This document shows positions 12,177 through 25,469 of a stretch of 64,000 nucleotides of DNA, in pieces. Source of the stretch: Metridium senile (Eukaryota; Cnidaria; Anthozoa; Actiniaria; Metridiidae); the NCBI GenBank assembly GCA_949775045.1, contig OX459108.1:62001-126000 (forward strand), read 5' to 3'. The position numbers and the translations under genes are program-made. Position 1 is the first letter of the stretch. Each line of letters begins with the position of its first letter. The notes beneath the pieces were generated by a model. It saw only the letters and a program-made list of their open reading frames with translations, was not told the origin of the DNA and did no database searches.

Positions 12177-12529
12177 AGAATGGGTTGTGAAAACAAAATT
12201 ATTTTAATGTATTTCTTTTTCATGTCAGGAGGGTCTTAGAGTTTTCCAGTTCTCCTGCCTCGGCAAAAATTAACTGATATGAGCAGTGTTCTATTTAATG
12301 TACGGGTAGCGAGTGTAAGTGTGTTAGATACTTATTACCATACAGTATTTTAGACGTGTAAAATATGATATAATATATTCTATTTTATTTATAAACCGTT
12401 CATAATTTATTTTTTCGCTTTTTTTACAGATATGAACTCCGCAGAACACATGGCCACTCTGTAAACATCCTGAAGTAAAACATCGACTACAATAGGCGTA
12501 ACTGACCCGAACGATCGAAGGTAAGTTAA

Positions 12530-14500
12530 TGTATCAATCTAACTGCGTTGTTATTAAACGGTTATACTGAAGTCGTTGATATATGAAGTGTGTGTTTTCT
12601 ATATTTCAGGCAAGCTATCTATAAATATAGTCTATTAATTCTAATTTTCATTTGATCTTTGGCTTAATGAATGAATGAATGCATGAAAAAATGAATAGTG
12701 AGATATTTTTATCTATCGTTATACTGCATTTACCTATACCGGTCTATTCCAGTTATTATAGCAACATCATCTTTCAATAGTGAATTACTTCATAACTGAT
12801 GGTCTCAATACAGTAGTTTCGTTTATCACCAACTATCGACAGCCATTTATGTTAAAATTTACTACATTAAATGCTTTGCTGTTAACGTAAATGTACATTT
12901 AAATACAATTGGCTTAGCCATTTTCCAAACTCTTGTAGCTTCTTGCAAATTTAATTTTTTTTGTTTCAAAACTTTCACAAGTTATTGTTATGGTGAATGT
13001 CTATCATATGATAGCTTTCTTTTTCTTAAAACATCAATTTTAAAAATTATGATAATTATTGGCGGCCATTTATGAAAGTGGTCTATACACCATGCATGCA
13101 CCAATTTGAAGTTAAAATTAATTTTTTAAATTTTCTATTATATATTACTGAATCTTTTTCATTGTTACTCATATAAAACATTTTAATTATCGACGTCTTT
13201 ATTTACAAAAGTTATTGTGTTTCGAAGTCGTTAATATGCGTAGTGTATGTTTTCTGTATTTCATAAGGCTAGCTATCTATAGATATATTCTATGAATGAT
13301 ATTGGTTGATTTTTTTATTTGATCTTTAATTTGGCTTATTTAATAAATAGATGAATAAATGAGAAAATTGATAGTGAGACTGATGATTTTTATCTATTAT
13401 CGATTTAGTGACGGCAATTTCCTGTCATTCCTGTTAACTCGCAGTTTCGTATCACATGCACTTTATATTTAGTCACATTTCTTTATTTATACAATGGCAG
13501 TCGGGTATATAAATATCTTATTTATGGAGGCTAGCTCGATAACTTCCCAGTTTACTTAGCCTCCATGCTCAATTTCTATATTCTATAAAACATACATAAT
13601 AGAAACACTCATACAAACATATACAAACGAATATAGAAAGAAAAATGTAAAATGTATAATATAATGTATAATATATTGTAATTAGTATATAAGAGCAAAT
13701 AAAGATTCTATTTTCTATCTATTTTTCGCCGAATTTGTAAAATAAATTGCTGAATGGAAATCGTAATTTCTATGCGTCGAGTAAATGTGATAACGCTATC
13801 AGGAGGGTGAGGCATCCCGTAGTCCGTTTTCTGTTTTATATTTTGTAACATAAATTTAATTACTTTTTATTTAGTTTCTAATTTTTTATTATTTCTATGA
13901 CTGCTAAATATTCTTTAAAGAGAGAGTTCTAAACAGTGTTTATCAAAGGAATCATCTTTAAGTACAAAGTTTACAAACGCAAATACTCGCGTGCGTTCTT
14001 GAGACGGGAGATTTTCAAATGTTTTTTAATCGTTTTCCATATATTTTTGCATGTTAACACGCAATCAATGTATTTCTGATAATGGTTATCGGATGATGAC
14101 CGAAATATCACTTTACTAGTAAAAATGTTCAAATGGCTTCTCTTGATTACATTCATTCATTCATTCATTCACATCTTTCAATGGTGAATTATTTCATAAC
14201 TGGTTTCTGTAACTGATTTGTGTCATCTGGCATTTTCTGATCACATACAATATATGTTTAGTAACATTTCGAAATAATGTGTATTTTAATTAGTTAAAAT
14301 TACTTTGAGTTCGAATATAAACTGTGCATATTTTTTTTGCTATAAGCTGAAGTCATAAGTACAAAATTTACTGCATCTAAATGCTTTGCTGTTGATATTT
14401 TATTACAATTGGCTTAGCCATACTATACACCATGCACCAGTTTTAAGTTAAATTATTCTATTTTTCTATTGTAGTGCGACTACTCGAACCAAAAATATTT
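12530..14500. repeat. Diverged intronic duplications
   Basis: A block at about 12560-12720 (GAAGTCGTT, TTTCTATATTTCA, GCTATCTAT, ATTTGATCTTT) recurs at about 13218-13400. AAATGCTTTGCTGTT with CAATTGGCTTAGCCAT occurs near both 12870 and 14380. No exon is recognised. These look like old tandem duplications inside a long intron. Confidence 0.5.
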
Positions 14501-14939
14501 GTCACATTATTCAATCACTATACAAGATAATTCTGATGACTTTTGTTGACACTTTGACATTATATTTCGACAGTGAAATTTACTGAATCATCAATTTCCT
14601 GTAATTCTATTGTTTAGATACTTGAATGTGATTGGATGATTTGTGAAAAATTTGTTTGGGTGGCCTTGGTTGATGTAGTCACACTGTAATTGTTTATTCC
14701 TGAATCTTTATTGACGTCTTTATTTACAAATTTAATACGTTTGGAAGTCGTTAATGAGAAACTAAATTAGATTCAATCTGTTGCAAAATATTTTGGATAT
14801 TATTTGAACACTATAGCTATGTTTCCATATAAAAACTTGTATTTTTTTAACAAGCTTGAAATATGTAAAGGAAAATGTTTAGTAAAACACAAACAAAATA
14901 CGTGATTGTACACTCGTATGCTCCATACGTTACATGTAA

Positions 14940-15700
14940 TATCATTTTACTAAAATGGTGTATATATATTTCTTTCTTTCAATGTTCCTGACAAATCCAA
15001 GTCCAAGTTTAGAGGATGAATGAAATGGCTTACAGCACCAAAACATGGAAGCAGACAAAAGAACCAACCCAAGACACCACGAAACTGCAAACCCAGAAGA
15101 AAGACTTCCTGATATCAAGACTATTAAAGCTAAGTATTGAATAAGAACACGAAACATTTAGCCTCGACCTATAATGCAATTTTATAAAACTAGACTATTT
15201 TCGCGCGAAACTTGTAGTTGATGGTTGTGTTATGTATATATGGGTTGCTGGTGGTGTACGTGTGGGTTGCCTGTGGTGTACGTGTGGGTTACCTGTGGTG
15301 TGTAATAGTTGATATATGGATGCGAATCTATGTATTGAAAATTAATCGTGTTGACAGTTACGAAATCCTACAACCGAAATTCAATTCCGATATCCAATAC
15401 TAAATCCGAAATAAAAAATCCGTTGTCCGATACTAAATCCGAAATAAAATTTCGAATCCGAAATAAACTTCCAATATCCGATATTAAATCAGAAATAAAA
15501 ATTCGATATCCGATAATCCAAAGTAAACAGTTGACTAATAACCGATAAACCTATAGCGTAGATAGAGTATGTTAGAATAGATAGAGTAGACTATTAATTT
15601 AACATAAAATAAATGATCCATTCAAAATCTTGACTCCAAGTAAACTACCATGCAATATCATATATACTTTATTTAGTATTTAACTAACTTCGCCATATTT
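14940..15700. repeat. Left copy of a flanking duplication
   Basis: The phrases AACCAACCCAAGACAC, GATATCAAGACTAT and GCTAAGTATTGAAT recur at 17355-17445. Also recurrent are a run of GGGTTGCCTGTGGTGTACGT and a TCCGAAATAAA/TCCGATATCC simple repeat. All have a right-hand counterpart at about 17340-18160, so the cassette array lies between two copies of a longer repeat. Confidence 0.65.
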
Positions 15701-15729
15701 TTTTTTTGTGAGTTATTTCTATGCTTTAG

Positions 15730-17273
15730 ATTGTTTGCCTTTGTACGCCTTTTGGTGCATCTACTCTACCTCCTTGTTACCAAGTGTTCTGGCGTGACCA
15801 AAAGACATCCTGTGACCATGTGCCCTCTTGATCAGGTAATAATTGTAAAACTACTAACTGATTTATTCAGCATGAACTAATTTTCTCTTTTTTCTTTTGA
15901 GTATTTTGCCGTTTTAGATTGCTTTCCTTTGAACGAACTGGCCTTGACGTACCCCTGTGATCTGAAGAAATGCCGATACACTTGATTGCTATGATGACAA
16001 GCCTTGGTTGCCTCGACGACAAGCCTTGCCCTGGTACTGTAACAAAGAACCACTTGATCAGGTAATAATTGTCAAACTACTAACTGATTTATTCTGCATG
16101 AACTAATTTTCTCTTTTTTGTGAGTATTTTGCCGTTTTAGATTGCTTGCCTTGACGTACCCATGTGACCTCCTCGACGTGATTGCCATGACGACAAGCCC
16201 TGGTTACCTCGACGACAAGCCTTGCCCTGGTACTGCAACAAAGAACCACTTGATCAGGTAATAATTGTAAGACTACTAACTGATTTATTCTGCATGAACT
16301 AATTTTCTCTTTTTTTGTGTGAGTATTTTGCCGTCTTAGATTGATTGCCTTGACGTCCCCATGTGACTTCCTCGACGTGATTGCCATGACGACAAGCCCT
16401 GGTTACCTCGACGAAAAGCCTTGCCCTGGTACTGCAACAAAGAACCACTTGATCAGGTAATAATTGTCAAACTACTAACTGATTTATTCTGTATGAACTA
16501 ATTTTCTCTTTTTTTTTTGAGTATTTTGCCGTTTTAGATTGATTGCCTTGACGTCCCCATGTGACCTCCTCGACGTGATTGCCATGACGACAAGCCCTGG
16601 TTACCTCGACGACAAGCCTTGCCCTGGTACTGCAACAAAGAACCACTTGATCAGGTAATAATTGTCAAACTACTAACTGATTTATTCTGTATGAACTAAT
16701 TTTCTCTTTTTTTTTGAGTATTTTGCCGTTTTAGATTGCTTGCCTTGACGTACCCATGTGACCTCCTCGACGTGATTGCCATGACGACAAGCCCTGGTTA
16801 CCTCGACGAAAAGCCTTGCCCTGGTACTGCAACAAAGAACCACTTGATCAGGTAATAATTGTAAGACTACTAACTGATTTATTCTGCATGAACTAATTTT
16901 CTCTTTTTTTTTGAGTATTTTGCCGTTTTAGATGGATTGCCTTGACGTCCCCATGTGACTTCCTCGACGTGATTGCCATGACGACAAGCCCTGGTTACCT
17001 CGACGAAAAGCCTTGCTTGGTACTGCAACAAAGAACCACTTGATCAGGTAATAATTATAAAACTACTAACTGATTTATTCTGCATGAACTAATTTTCTCT
17101 TTTTTTTGAGTATTTTGCCGTTTTAGATTGATTGCCTTGGTACGAATTTTGGTGGATCAACTCGACCTCCTGTTACCAAGTACTCTGGCGTGACCAAAAG
17201 ACATCCTGGAGTGGAGTGCGCTATTGTGTCGATGTATCCTCGAAGAACCCTAGTTTGATGACTTGTATACCAG
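15730..17273 (+). repeat. Tandem array of exon-plus-intron cassettes, eight units
   Basis: The predicted exons are 15730-15835, 15918-16061, 16141-16257, 16340-16456, 16538-16654, 16735-16851, 16932-17047 and 17127-17273. Spacers are 79-82 nt. Each spacer begins GTAATAATT, nearly always contains the perfect branch-point word TACTAAC about 12-20 nt in, and ends in a T-rich tract plus GCCGTTTTAG or a close variant. Four exons are exactly 117 nt and nearly identical (GACGTGATTGCCATGACGAC core, end CACTTGATCAG); one is 116 nt by a single-base loss. The first and last units carry a different exon body (ACCAAAAGACATCCTG). Confidence 0.8.
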
Positions 17274-17339
17274 GTGATTATTGGTAAAGTTTGCTAAGCG
17301 TAGTAGTTCATGTCTCTTGACGTGACCCTTTTTCATTTA

Positions 17340-18160
17340 CAGACTTGAATTGACGAACCAACCCAAGACACGCTGGCCATAAAGCTACAACCCCCCCAGA
17401 AGAAAGACGTCCTGATATCAAGACTATAAAGGCTAAGTATTGAATAGGATTGATGATGGAAACTTGTAGGTGATGGTTGTGTTGTGTATATATGGGTTGC
17501 TTGTGGTGTTCGTGTGGTGGGTTGCCTGTGGTGTACGTTTGGGTTGCCTGTGGTGACAGACCTCCGAAATCCGACAACCGAAATAAACTTCCGATATCCG
17601 ATATTAAATCCTAAATAAAAATTCGATATCCGACAATCCGAAATAAACTTCCAATTTTCGATATTAAATCCGAAATAAAAATTCGATATCCGAACATCCA
17701 AAATAAAAAGTTAACCAATAACCGATAAACCTATAGTGTAGATAGTGTATGTTAGAATAGATTAAAGCTAAGTATTGAATAGGATTGATGATGGAAACTT
17801 GCATGTGATGGTTGTGTTGTGTATATATGGGTTGCCTGTGGTGTACGGTTGGGTTGCCTGTGGTGTACGTCTGGGTTGCCTGTGGTGACAGACCTCCGAA
17901 ATCCGACAACCGAAATAAACTTCCGATATCAAATCCGAAATAAAAATTCGATACCCGATAATCCTAAATAAACAGTTAACCAATAACCGATAAACCTATA
18001 GTGTAGATAGTGTATGTTAGAATTAATAGAGTAGACTATTTAACATAAAATAAATGATCCATTCAAAATGTTGACACTAAGTAAACTACCATGCAATATC
18101 ATATATACTTTATTTAGTATTTAACTAACTTCTCCATATTTTTTTTTAGTTATTTCTATG
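17340..18160. repeat. Right copy of the flanking duplication
   Basis: This is the counterpart of 14940-15700 and is itself internally duplicated: GGTTGTGTTGTGTATATATG occurs at about 17473 and again near 17808. It is followed by an exon-like segment, 18167-18386, that fuses both exon bodies seen in the cassette array. Confidence 0.65.
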
Positions 18161-18622
18161 CTTTAGATTGCTTGCCTTTGTACGAATTTTGGTGGATCTA
18201 CTCAACCTGCTGTTACCAAGTGCCCTGGCGTGACCAAAAGACATCCTGTGAACATGTGCCTTGACGTACCAATGTGACCTCCTAGAGAAATGAATACACT
18301 ACATTGCAAATGGCTATGACTACAAGCCCTGGTTGCCAAGACGACAAGCCTTGCCTTGGTACTGCAATAAAGAACCACTTGATCAGGTGCATATTTTAAA
18401 AGTTCTTATCGATTTATTCAGTATGAACTTATATATGATTAGTATGTATTATAGTGTAATATTTTGGTTTGTCCTTTGCTAATCCCTCTGTTTTTGCAGA
18501 TCGACTCAAACTGTGCTACTAACCTCATAATATTTAATTTGCTTAAGACACAGATTTAAATTATTGTAAATCGATTGTACAAATGTTACTAAACTAATGA
18601 CTTGTAAAGTATATAGATGTTG

Positions 18623-18628
18623 AAATAA
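18623..18628 (+). terminator. Polyadenylation signal AATAAA
   Basis: AATAAA occurs about 120 nt into the last predicted exon of the putative long RNA. It is placed where a 3' end would be expected. Confidence 0.45.
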
Positions 18629-18650
18629 AGAAAAGCAATCAAGGAAAGCA

Positions 18651-20090
18651 AACATGGAAAGCAAAAAAATTTTTAACTCCGCCATTGCCGGTCCCAAGCC
18701 CGGATGAGAAAGGAGGAAGGTTGGCGGTAGGGATAACATCCCTACGCCATAAAAAATGTATTTGCTTGAACCATGGGCGAGAGTACATTTTGTAAGGTGA
18801 GTCATTGTTGATTCTTTTCCAGTTTAAAGAATTTTCCAGTTAGTTATTCAAACAAAAAGTGTATGATGCTGTTTTTATTAAGAGCTGTCCTTTTTATAAT
18901 TTTACGCATGTTTTATTCCATAACTGTGTTCCCAGGCCGGTGTACTAAAAGGATTATGTTAGGGAAAGGACGACTTAGATTGTTTGTACATTTATATTTT
19001 CACTTTCAATAATCAATTTGAAAGAAAAATCCATTACAATCGAAAAACCGAAAAGATAAATTCTGAATTTAATTGAGAAAAAACGATTGTTTGTTATGAT
19101 GGTGTCTGGACACCAAAAAACCTCTTTCCTTGAAACTGTAATTCTCACAGTTGTGGGCTTATAGGCTTTGTATTTACAGCTTTTGTATTTTATTTCAGTG
19201 TTGCTTCTCAATGTCCAGAACATGGAATTTCAGTGTCAGTAAGAACAGATGTTAATGGGAAATAACATTTTGTGTCTCGCCAGCAAAAGGTAAATGCCTT
19301 CTAGCGTTAGTTTATAATCTATATATCTATTCCAAATACCTATGGTTATCTACTTTGTCTTTGCATTAACTGCATATGCAAACTGTAATAATTCCACAAA
19401 CTTCGGTTTGCTTATCGGGTTTGTGACAAGGGTTAAATTCCTACAAACTCTTCACGTTAAAACCTCATATGCCTCGCCCATCGTTACACTGTCCTGGACG
19501 AGGGGACTCAGCGGGCGTCAAAGTATGGATATAATTCGTATTTTCAAAAATACAACTTGCCCTAAAATATATTGAAAGTTACTTTCAATGTTCGTGGACG
19601 GACGTGTTTAACCCGTAAGACACGTACAACAGACAAATACTTGACATGAAAAAGTACTGTTATGCAAACTATAATCTCGGAACAGATTATAACATATTTG
19701 TTGTCGTTTTAGAAACACATGGCTTACGTTCTAAAGTAAAGAATAAAAGTATCCAGGACATAGAATACAGGACACGGGGAAATACCATAAATGGTGAGTG
19801 ACAGTATCATTTATCGAGCTGCAGTATTAGAAACACGGTGTTAAAGGTTTTGTTTTCAAGATAGCAACATAATTCGTATGCGCATAAATGTGACAGGGTT
19901 CAATATCAAGTATTTCTTTCGTGATTGCAATAATTTTTTAATGTTCTGTGTCATATAACGGGCATAGCCTCGGCCAAGAAAAGGTGAAACATATAGTAAT
20001 CTCCTAACACTACCGATAAAAATAAGGATAATGTGAATAACTCGAGCGTGATATTTCGTGTAATGGGAACCTGCGTCAGCGCTTGTCCTC
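18651..20090. other. No gene recognised
   Basis: Open frames here are short, lack splice context and have no recognisable motif. Part of the right end (from about 19990) resembles the longer variant of the satellite that follows. Confidence 0.4.
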
Positions 20091-21288
20091 GAAATGAAAA
20101 AACAAAACGTCACGCTCTTTAAGTATTGTTTAGATTTCTTAGTATTCATTTTTAATTTGTATAGACAACGTGTTTCAAAGCTTTAAGAACATTTCTTACA
20201 GACATGAACCAGAGTATAACTCATTATTTATAATGAAAAATGGAAACTCTTTCGTGATTAGTTATTTTATTTGTTCAATCTGCCTTGCCAAAAACAAAAC
20301 TTCACGCTCTTTGAGTATTTTTTTGATATAATAATATTAATTTTTGATTTGCATAGAAAACGTGTGTTGAAGCTTTAACAACATTTTCATATAAGTATGA
20401 TAAACCAGAATATGACTCATTATATATAATGCAAATAATTTTTCGTGATTAATTAATTTTATTTGTTCAATTTGCTTTGCTTTATCACTTACAAAACTTC
20501 ACGCCCTTTAAGTATTGTTTTGATTTGATAGTAGTGGAACTGGAAATTATATTAAATATGACTACAACTATTATGAATACATTGATACGGAGCATTTGAA
20601 AGCGTGGTCTACGCCATATTTAATATATGATATTTATGATATGATATTTAATATATAATTTTTGGTGATTAGTTATTTTATTTGTTCAAACTGCTTTGCC
20701 AAAAACAACGTCACGCTCTTTGAGTATTGTTTTGATATGATAGTATTAATTTTTATTTGCATAGAGAACGTGTGTTAATTTTAAAGGTTTAACAACCTTT
20801 CCATACAAATATGATAAACCAGAATATGACTCATAATTTATAATTCAAAATAGAGACTTGATTAGTTATTTTATTTGCTTTGCCAAAAACAACGTCACGC
20901 CCTTTGAGTATTGTTTTGATATGATAGTATTATTTTTTTTATTTGCATAGAAAACGTGTGTTAATTTTAAAGCTTTAAACAACCTTTTTAAACAAATATG
21001 AAAAACAAAAGGTAAAAGTCACGCTGTTTAAGTGTTGTTTTGATTTGATGGTATTCATTTTTGATTTGCATAGACAACGTGTTTCAAAGCTATAAGAACA
21101 TTTCTTACACACATACACCAGAGTATCACTCATTATTTATAATGGAAAACGGATCCGGAGACTTTATGTTGATTAGTTATTATATTTGTTCAAACTGCTT
21201 TGCCAAAAATAACGTCACGCTCTTTGAGTATTGTTTTGATGTGATAGTATTAATTTTTTTATTTGCATAGAAAACGTGTGTTAAAGCT

Positions 21289-22263
21289 TTAAGGATATAC
21301 AGGACACAATCGGAACGTTTCTTTGAAAAGCTCTTAACGCATTTAGTTTACATTATTTTCCGTACAAAGTATACATTTACTGAAAGCTTAAATGATAAAG
21401 ATTACATATTTAGTTGAAGTTTTAAATAAAACTTATTAGTTTTGGAGAAATTGGGCATATAGTAAGAGAGAGTTGTCTTAGCGAGAGATGTTTATTTGCA
21501 GAAGTGTTAATGTGAACGGATCAAATTTTTTGACCTTATTATTGTACATATATTGATCTATCAAAATGTGCCTGCGATTTGTCTTTTGGCGCTTCGTTAA
21601 GTTTTTATTCATTTTTTAAGTTCAACCTACATATTTTTCAGTGCATTCTTTAGTAAATGGCTAATATCTGACGAAAGAAAGCGAAAACCTACAAATGCAT
21701 GCACTCTTTGAAACTTGAGATATGTTTGAGTCATCATGACGATTTTCGCGTTAATTGGTTGAACAATATCTGCAAATAAACCTTTTAAAGTTGTACATTT
21801 TATCAAATTCTACTACTGAGAAATGTGTAGTTTTGTTTTAATAGTATTAAAAGATTATTTATTCGATGTTGACAAGTTTAGGCTTTGTAAGAAAACGTAA
21901 GAAATGTGATCCTTGACTGATCGTAACATAACCAAGACGATCTAGAACTCAAAAAACTCTAAGAACTAGTAGAATGATGAATTATCAAAATGAATATCAA
22001 AAACTTTGTATGTTGTTGCAGTTTAGTTTGGTTTTAGCTTACTTTGTTCAGTTTGTTTTCGCTGTAACAACATGATACCATGTGGTCGTGACCTCTAAGA
22101 TAACAAATTTTGACAAAAATGCTTTTTCATTTATATCTTCTTTGCAAACAATATTTTTGAACTCGATTTTTTATAAGGTTGTGGATTTCAATCTGTTGTT
22201 TGATTTAGTTTGTTTTTTAAAAAACGTGTACTTTGAGGTGAATTGTGTCCTGTATATCCTTAA
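21289..22263. mobile_element. TTAA-flanked DNA transposon, 967 bp, non-autonomous
   Basis: TTAA is followed by GGATATACAGGACACAAT at 21293. The mirrored ATTGTGTCCTGTATATCC ends at 22259 and is again followed by TTAA. Undisturbed satellite units read GCTTTAACAAC, so the empty site is visible in the same window and shows duplication of TTAA. This target is typical of piggyBac and Kolobok superfamilies. No transposase frame was found. Confidence 0.88.
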
Positions 22264-22928
22264 CAATGTTATAGAAATATGATAAACCAGAATGACTTGT
22301 TATTTATAATGCAAAATGGATACTTATTTTTCGTGATTAGTTATTTGATTTGTTCAACTTGCTTTGCCTTATCACTGACATCGGGTCATGGAAAGGTCAA
22401 TCATATAGTACTCGTGCACTAACGAGCGTGTAATTTCGTGTAATGAGGCCCTGCGTCAGCGCTTGTCCTGAAAAAAAAAAAAAAGGCACGCTCTTTAAGT
22501 ATAGCTTAGATTTGATAGTATTCCTTTTTGATTTGCATAGGAAACGTGTGTTAAAGCTTAAAAAACAAAACATTTCTTACAGACATAAACCAGAGTATGA
22601 CTCATTATTTATAATGCAAAATGGAGACTGTTTCTCAATTCAAGCGAAACTGTTTATTTAACTTATTGTATTATTTTCCATTGTCAACCACAATAAATAT
22701 ATTTTCTATTTCCACCATCATTCACTTGCGAATGTTGTCGCGATGACAACGTAACGTAATTTCTGCTCGTTTGTCTTCATATTAAATTGTATAAGTAAAG
22801 TTATCCTGATTAGTGTTTCGTGATTAGTTATTTTATTTGTTCAATCTGCTTTGCCAAAAACTAAACGTCACGCTCTTTGAATATTGTTTTGATATGATAT
22901 TACTCATTTTTTTACTTGCATAGTGTGT

Positions 22929-24031
22929 TTAAGGTACTTGCCACGGCTATTTTTGTCCTTTTTGACAAAGAATATAAAATACTTTAAGACACTTTATGAA
23001 ATACAAAGTAGTATTCCAGATGGAGTATGAATTTAAGATTCAGTTTCTAGTAAAATTTTCTGGGGGGTGCTTAAAGGTGTTAATTAAATTAAATTTGTTT
23101 GATGTACGTCAAAATCAGGAGAATCGTTTTTTCTCGTACGGAAAAAAAGCAAATCCAAAAAAACACTGCAAATATCTATTCTACATGTTTAGGCCCATTA
23201 ACGTAGTTTTAGCACCCTTGAGATTTTGAAAAATTTGTCTGTTGTATGATATTTTCGTTACCCAAACTTCAAAAATCTGAAATTTATTACAGCGCTAAAA
23301 TCGCGAGGGTGCTAAGACTACATTAATGCATTACTACACATTTGACTTGCCTGCCAAGTTTTAGAGAGAAAGCTCTTTTAGTTTTTGAGAATTTGATTCC
23401 CCTGATGTGTACTGTGCTTTACTAAGTAATTATGAGAATTCTAGGGCAAAATATTAACCAAAATCTATGAAATTCTTGATAATTATGTCAGCCATTTTTT
23501 TCCCGCCATCCTGAATATAAATCCGCTGGTTTAAAGTATTGTGGGAGCTAAAATCGAACAAATTATGCTTTGCTGTGGGATTCCTGTGTCCGTTGTTATG
23601 CAAGATGATCCTAAGCTTTTACAGATGCTGCAACGCCCCCTGGAGTGAGGCTCGCATGCTTAAACTGGCTTTAAACTGTTAAAATAACTATTTTTGTGAG
23701 TAAAATTACATCAGTTATGAATTTCTGCAAAAATTCCTAAGAATTTTTGTCTCTTTTGGCCTGTAAAGACGATGCTTTTGCCAGTAATATTACAAGAATT
23801 TGTTTGTGACCTTTGGAGGTGTGAGAATTGTCACATTTCCTTAGAGATGTCACATCAATGTTGGTCTAGAACCAGTAAATCATGCAATGTTCAGCTCTCT
23901 TTTTGAAGGGTTTCTAGTTTGAGAAATTTACAAAGAAAAACATTTTTGGAAATTACATGGTACAAACAAATGATTTGTCCAAAAAAAGTTTCCAAAATAA
24001 AACATAAAAATAGCCGGGGCAAGTACCTTAA
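22929..24031. mobile_element. Second TTAA-flanked DNA transposon, 1095 bp, non-autonomous
   Basis: TTAA is followed by GGTACTTGCCACGGCTATTT at 22933. The mirrored GCCGGGGCAAGTACC ends at 24027 before another TTAA. Its termini differ from those of the 21293 element, yet it sits at the same TTAA of the satellite unit. The interior contains paired GCGCTAAAATCGCGAGGGTGC-like and GGGTGCTTAAAG-like words but no transposase. Confidence 0.85.
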
Positions 24032-24049
24032 GTTCATACAAATATTACT

Positions 24050-25290
24050 TATTTGACACCGTACAAGGACATCGCTGACAAAAGAGCACACAAAACGGCT
24101 GACAAATGCCGGACTTAAGCACGTACATGAACTTAACAAACGGAAAGCACAGAAACATAGAAAACAACGTAAACACGACGACAACTGGGTTAAGAATATT
24201 TCTTCACGACTATTCGGTATACAAGACTGAAACACACGTACTCTCATACGGACTCAAACACTCCATCAAACCTAAACGCATACCTACAGACACTATTCTT
24301 GTGTTGAGGCAGTCCTTATTCACCAGAAAGACATATCGGAGCCTGAAAAGGATAACATTGGAGCCAGAATCGCATCTGCCGTACAGTCCACCCTAGACTC
24401 GAAAGAAACTTAAGGTGTTTCCCAGTAGTTTTTTAATAACCACACTTCCCATTCTCATTTAGCATTTTCCGAAGCTCATCGAAAATACGAAATAGTTTAG
24501 AAAAACCTATTTCCGCCATCCTTGTTTTATGCTGCCATAGCAACACCAATTGAATTGAAATAGACATAAATCACAACTTCCATCTCTGCTTTGTGTCTGG
24601 TGCAAAATACATCTTGATCAGATCAGTCAAAGTGTGACCATTAAAGAAACTATTGGGAAACCTTAAACAGAGACGAAGAGAGAGCACAACAAGAGCGACG
24701 ATGACATCGTAATACTGTCGGCCGAAAAGGGAAGTGCTACTGTTGTCATGGACAAGACGTACTACTTTCGTAAGATCAACGCTCTCGTTAACGACAGACA
24801 CCTACCAACAACTGACTTAAGACCCCACATCCTCATTATAACGCAAACTCGACATCAAGCTACTTGCACTCGTGAAATCAGACATTTTGGAAAGTCGATG
24901 CAGTTACTACCGACTACGATGTTCGGTTCCTTACACACAAAAACTCTACGGATTTCCAAAACTTCACAAACCAGACATAACAATGCGACCCATAGAGTCT
25001 TTATTTTCTCACCCACTTACGAACTGACATCCATTTTACAACCACTCGCCAACAAATCCATACATCGGTTACAATCTGACGAATTTATCGACGCCATTCA
25101 GAACGTACGCATTCCAGACAATCACAAACTTGCGTCTTTTGATGTGAAGTCACTGTTCATCAGTATTCCACTTCAACTGGCATTAAACTGTACTCATACT
25201 GTCATCACACATGCTGACGACACACCGTTACCCATACCTACGAATGACATCCTGGACTTACTTTATTTTCAAATAGAAAAGGTGTGTGTT
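24050..25290 (+). pseudogene. Penelope-like element reverse transcriptase, degenerate fragment
   Basis: Several frames together give Penelope-type signatures. The upstream region has NWVKNIS and GLKHSIKPKRIPTD. The reverse transcriptase N-terminal side has IVILSAEKGSATVVMDK. Then come LYGFPKLHKP and TMRPI, followed by ASFDVKSLFISIPLQLALNC at about 25135-25190. Frameshifts occur near 24240, 24400-24600 and 24900, and the sequence stops before the catalytic YxDD region and the usual GIY-YIG endonuclease. It is a truncated, inactive insertion in the satellite. A non-homologous AT-rich stretch near 24415-24600 may be a further insertion. Confidence 0.75.
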
Positions 25291-25469
25291 CAAGCTTAAA
25301 AGTTCATTTCTTACAGACATAAACCAGAGTATGACTCGTTATTTATAATGCAAAATAGAGACTTTTTCTGCTTTGCCAAAAACGTCACGCCCTTTGAGTA
25401 TTGTTTTTTTATTTGCATAGAAAACGTGTGTTACTTTAAAGCTTTAACAACATTTTCATACAAATATGA

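Larger units (their letters stand above)
11655..18650 (+). ncRNA. Putative spliced long non-coding RNA gene
   Basis: The putative TATA promoter is followed by exon 1 (about 11655-11820, donor GTAAAT) and exon 2 (12430-12520, acceptor TTTTTTACAG, donor GTAAGT). Then come the tandem cassette exons at 15730-17273, an exon at 18167-18386, and a last exon from 18500 with AATAAA at 18623-18628. Every ATG in exons 1-2 meets a stop within about 20 codons, and the exon at 15918-16061 has stops in all three frames, which argues against a protein. The alternative is a decayed protein gene: most cassette exons are 117 nt with one open frame. Transcription itself is inferred. Confidence 0.45.
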
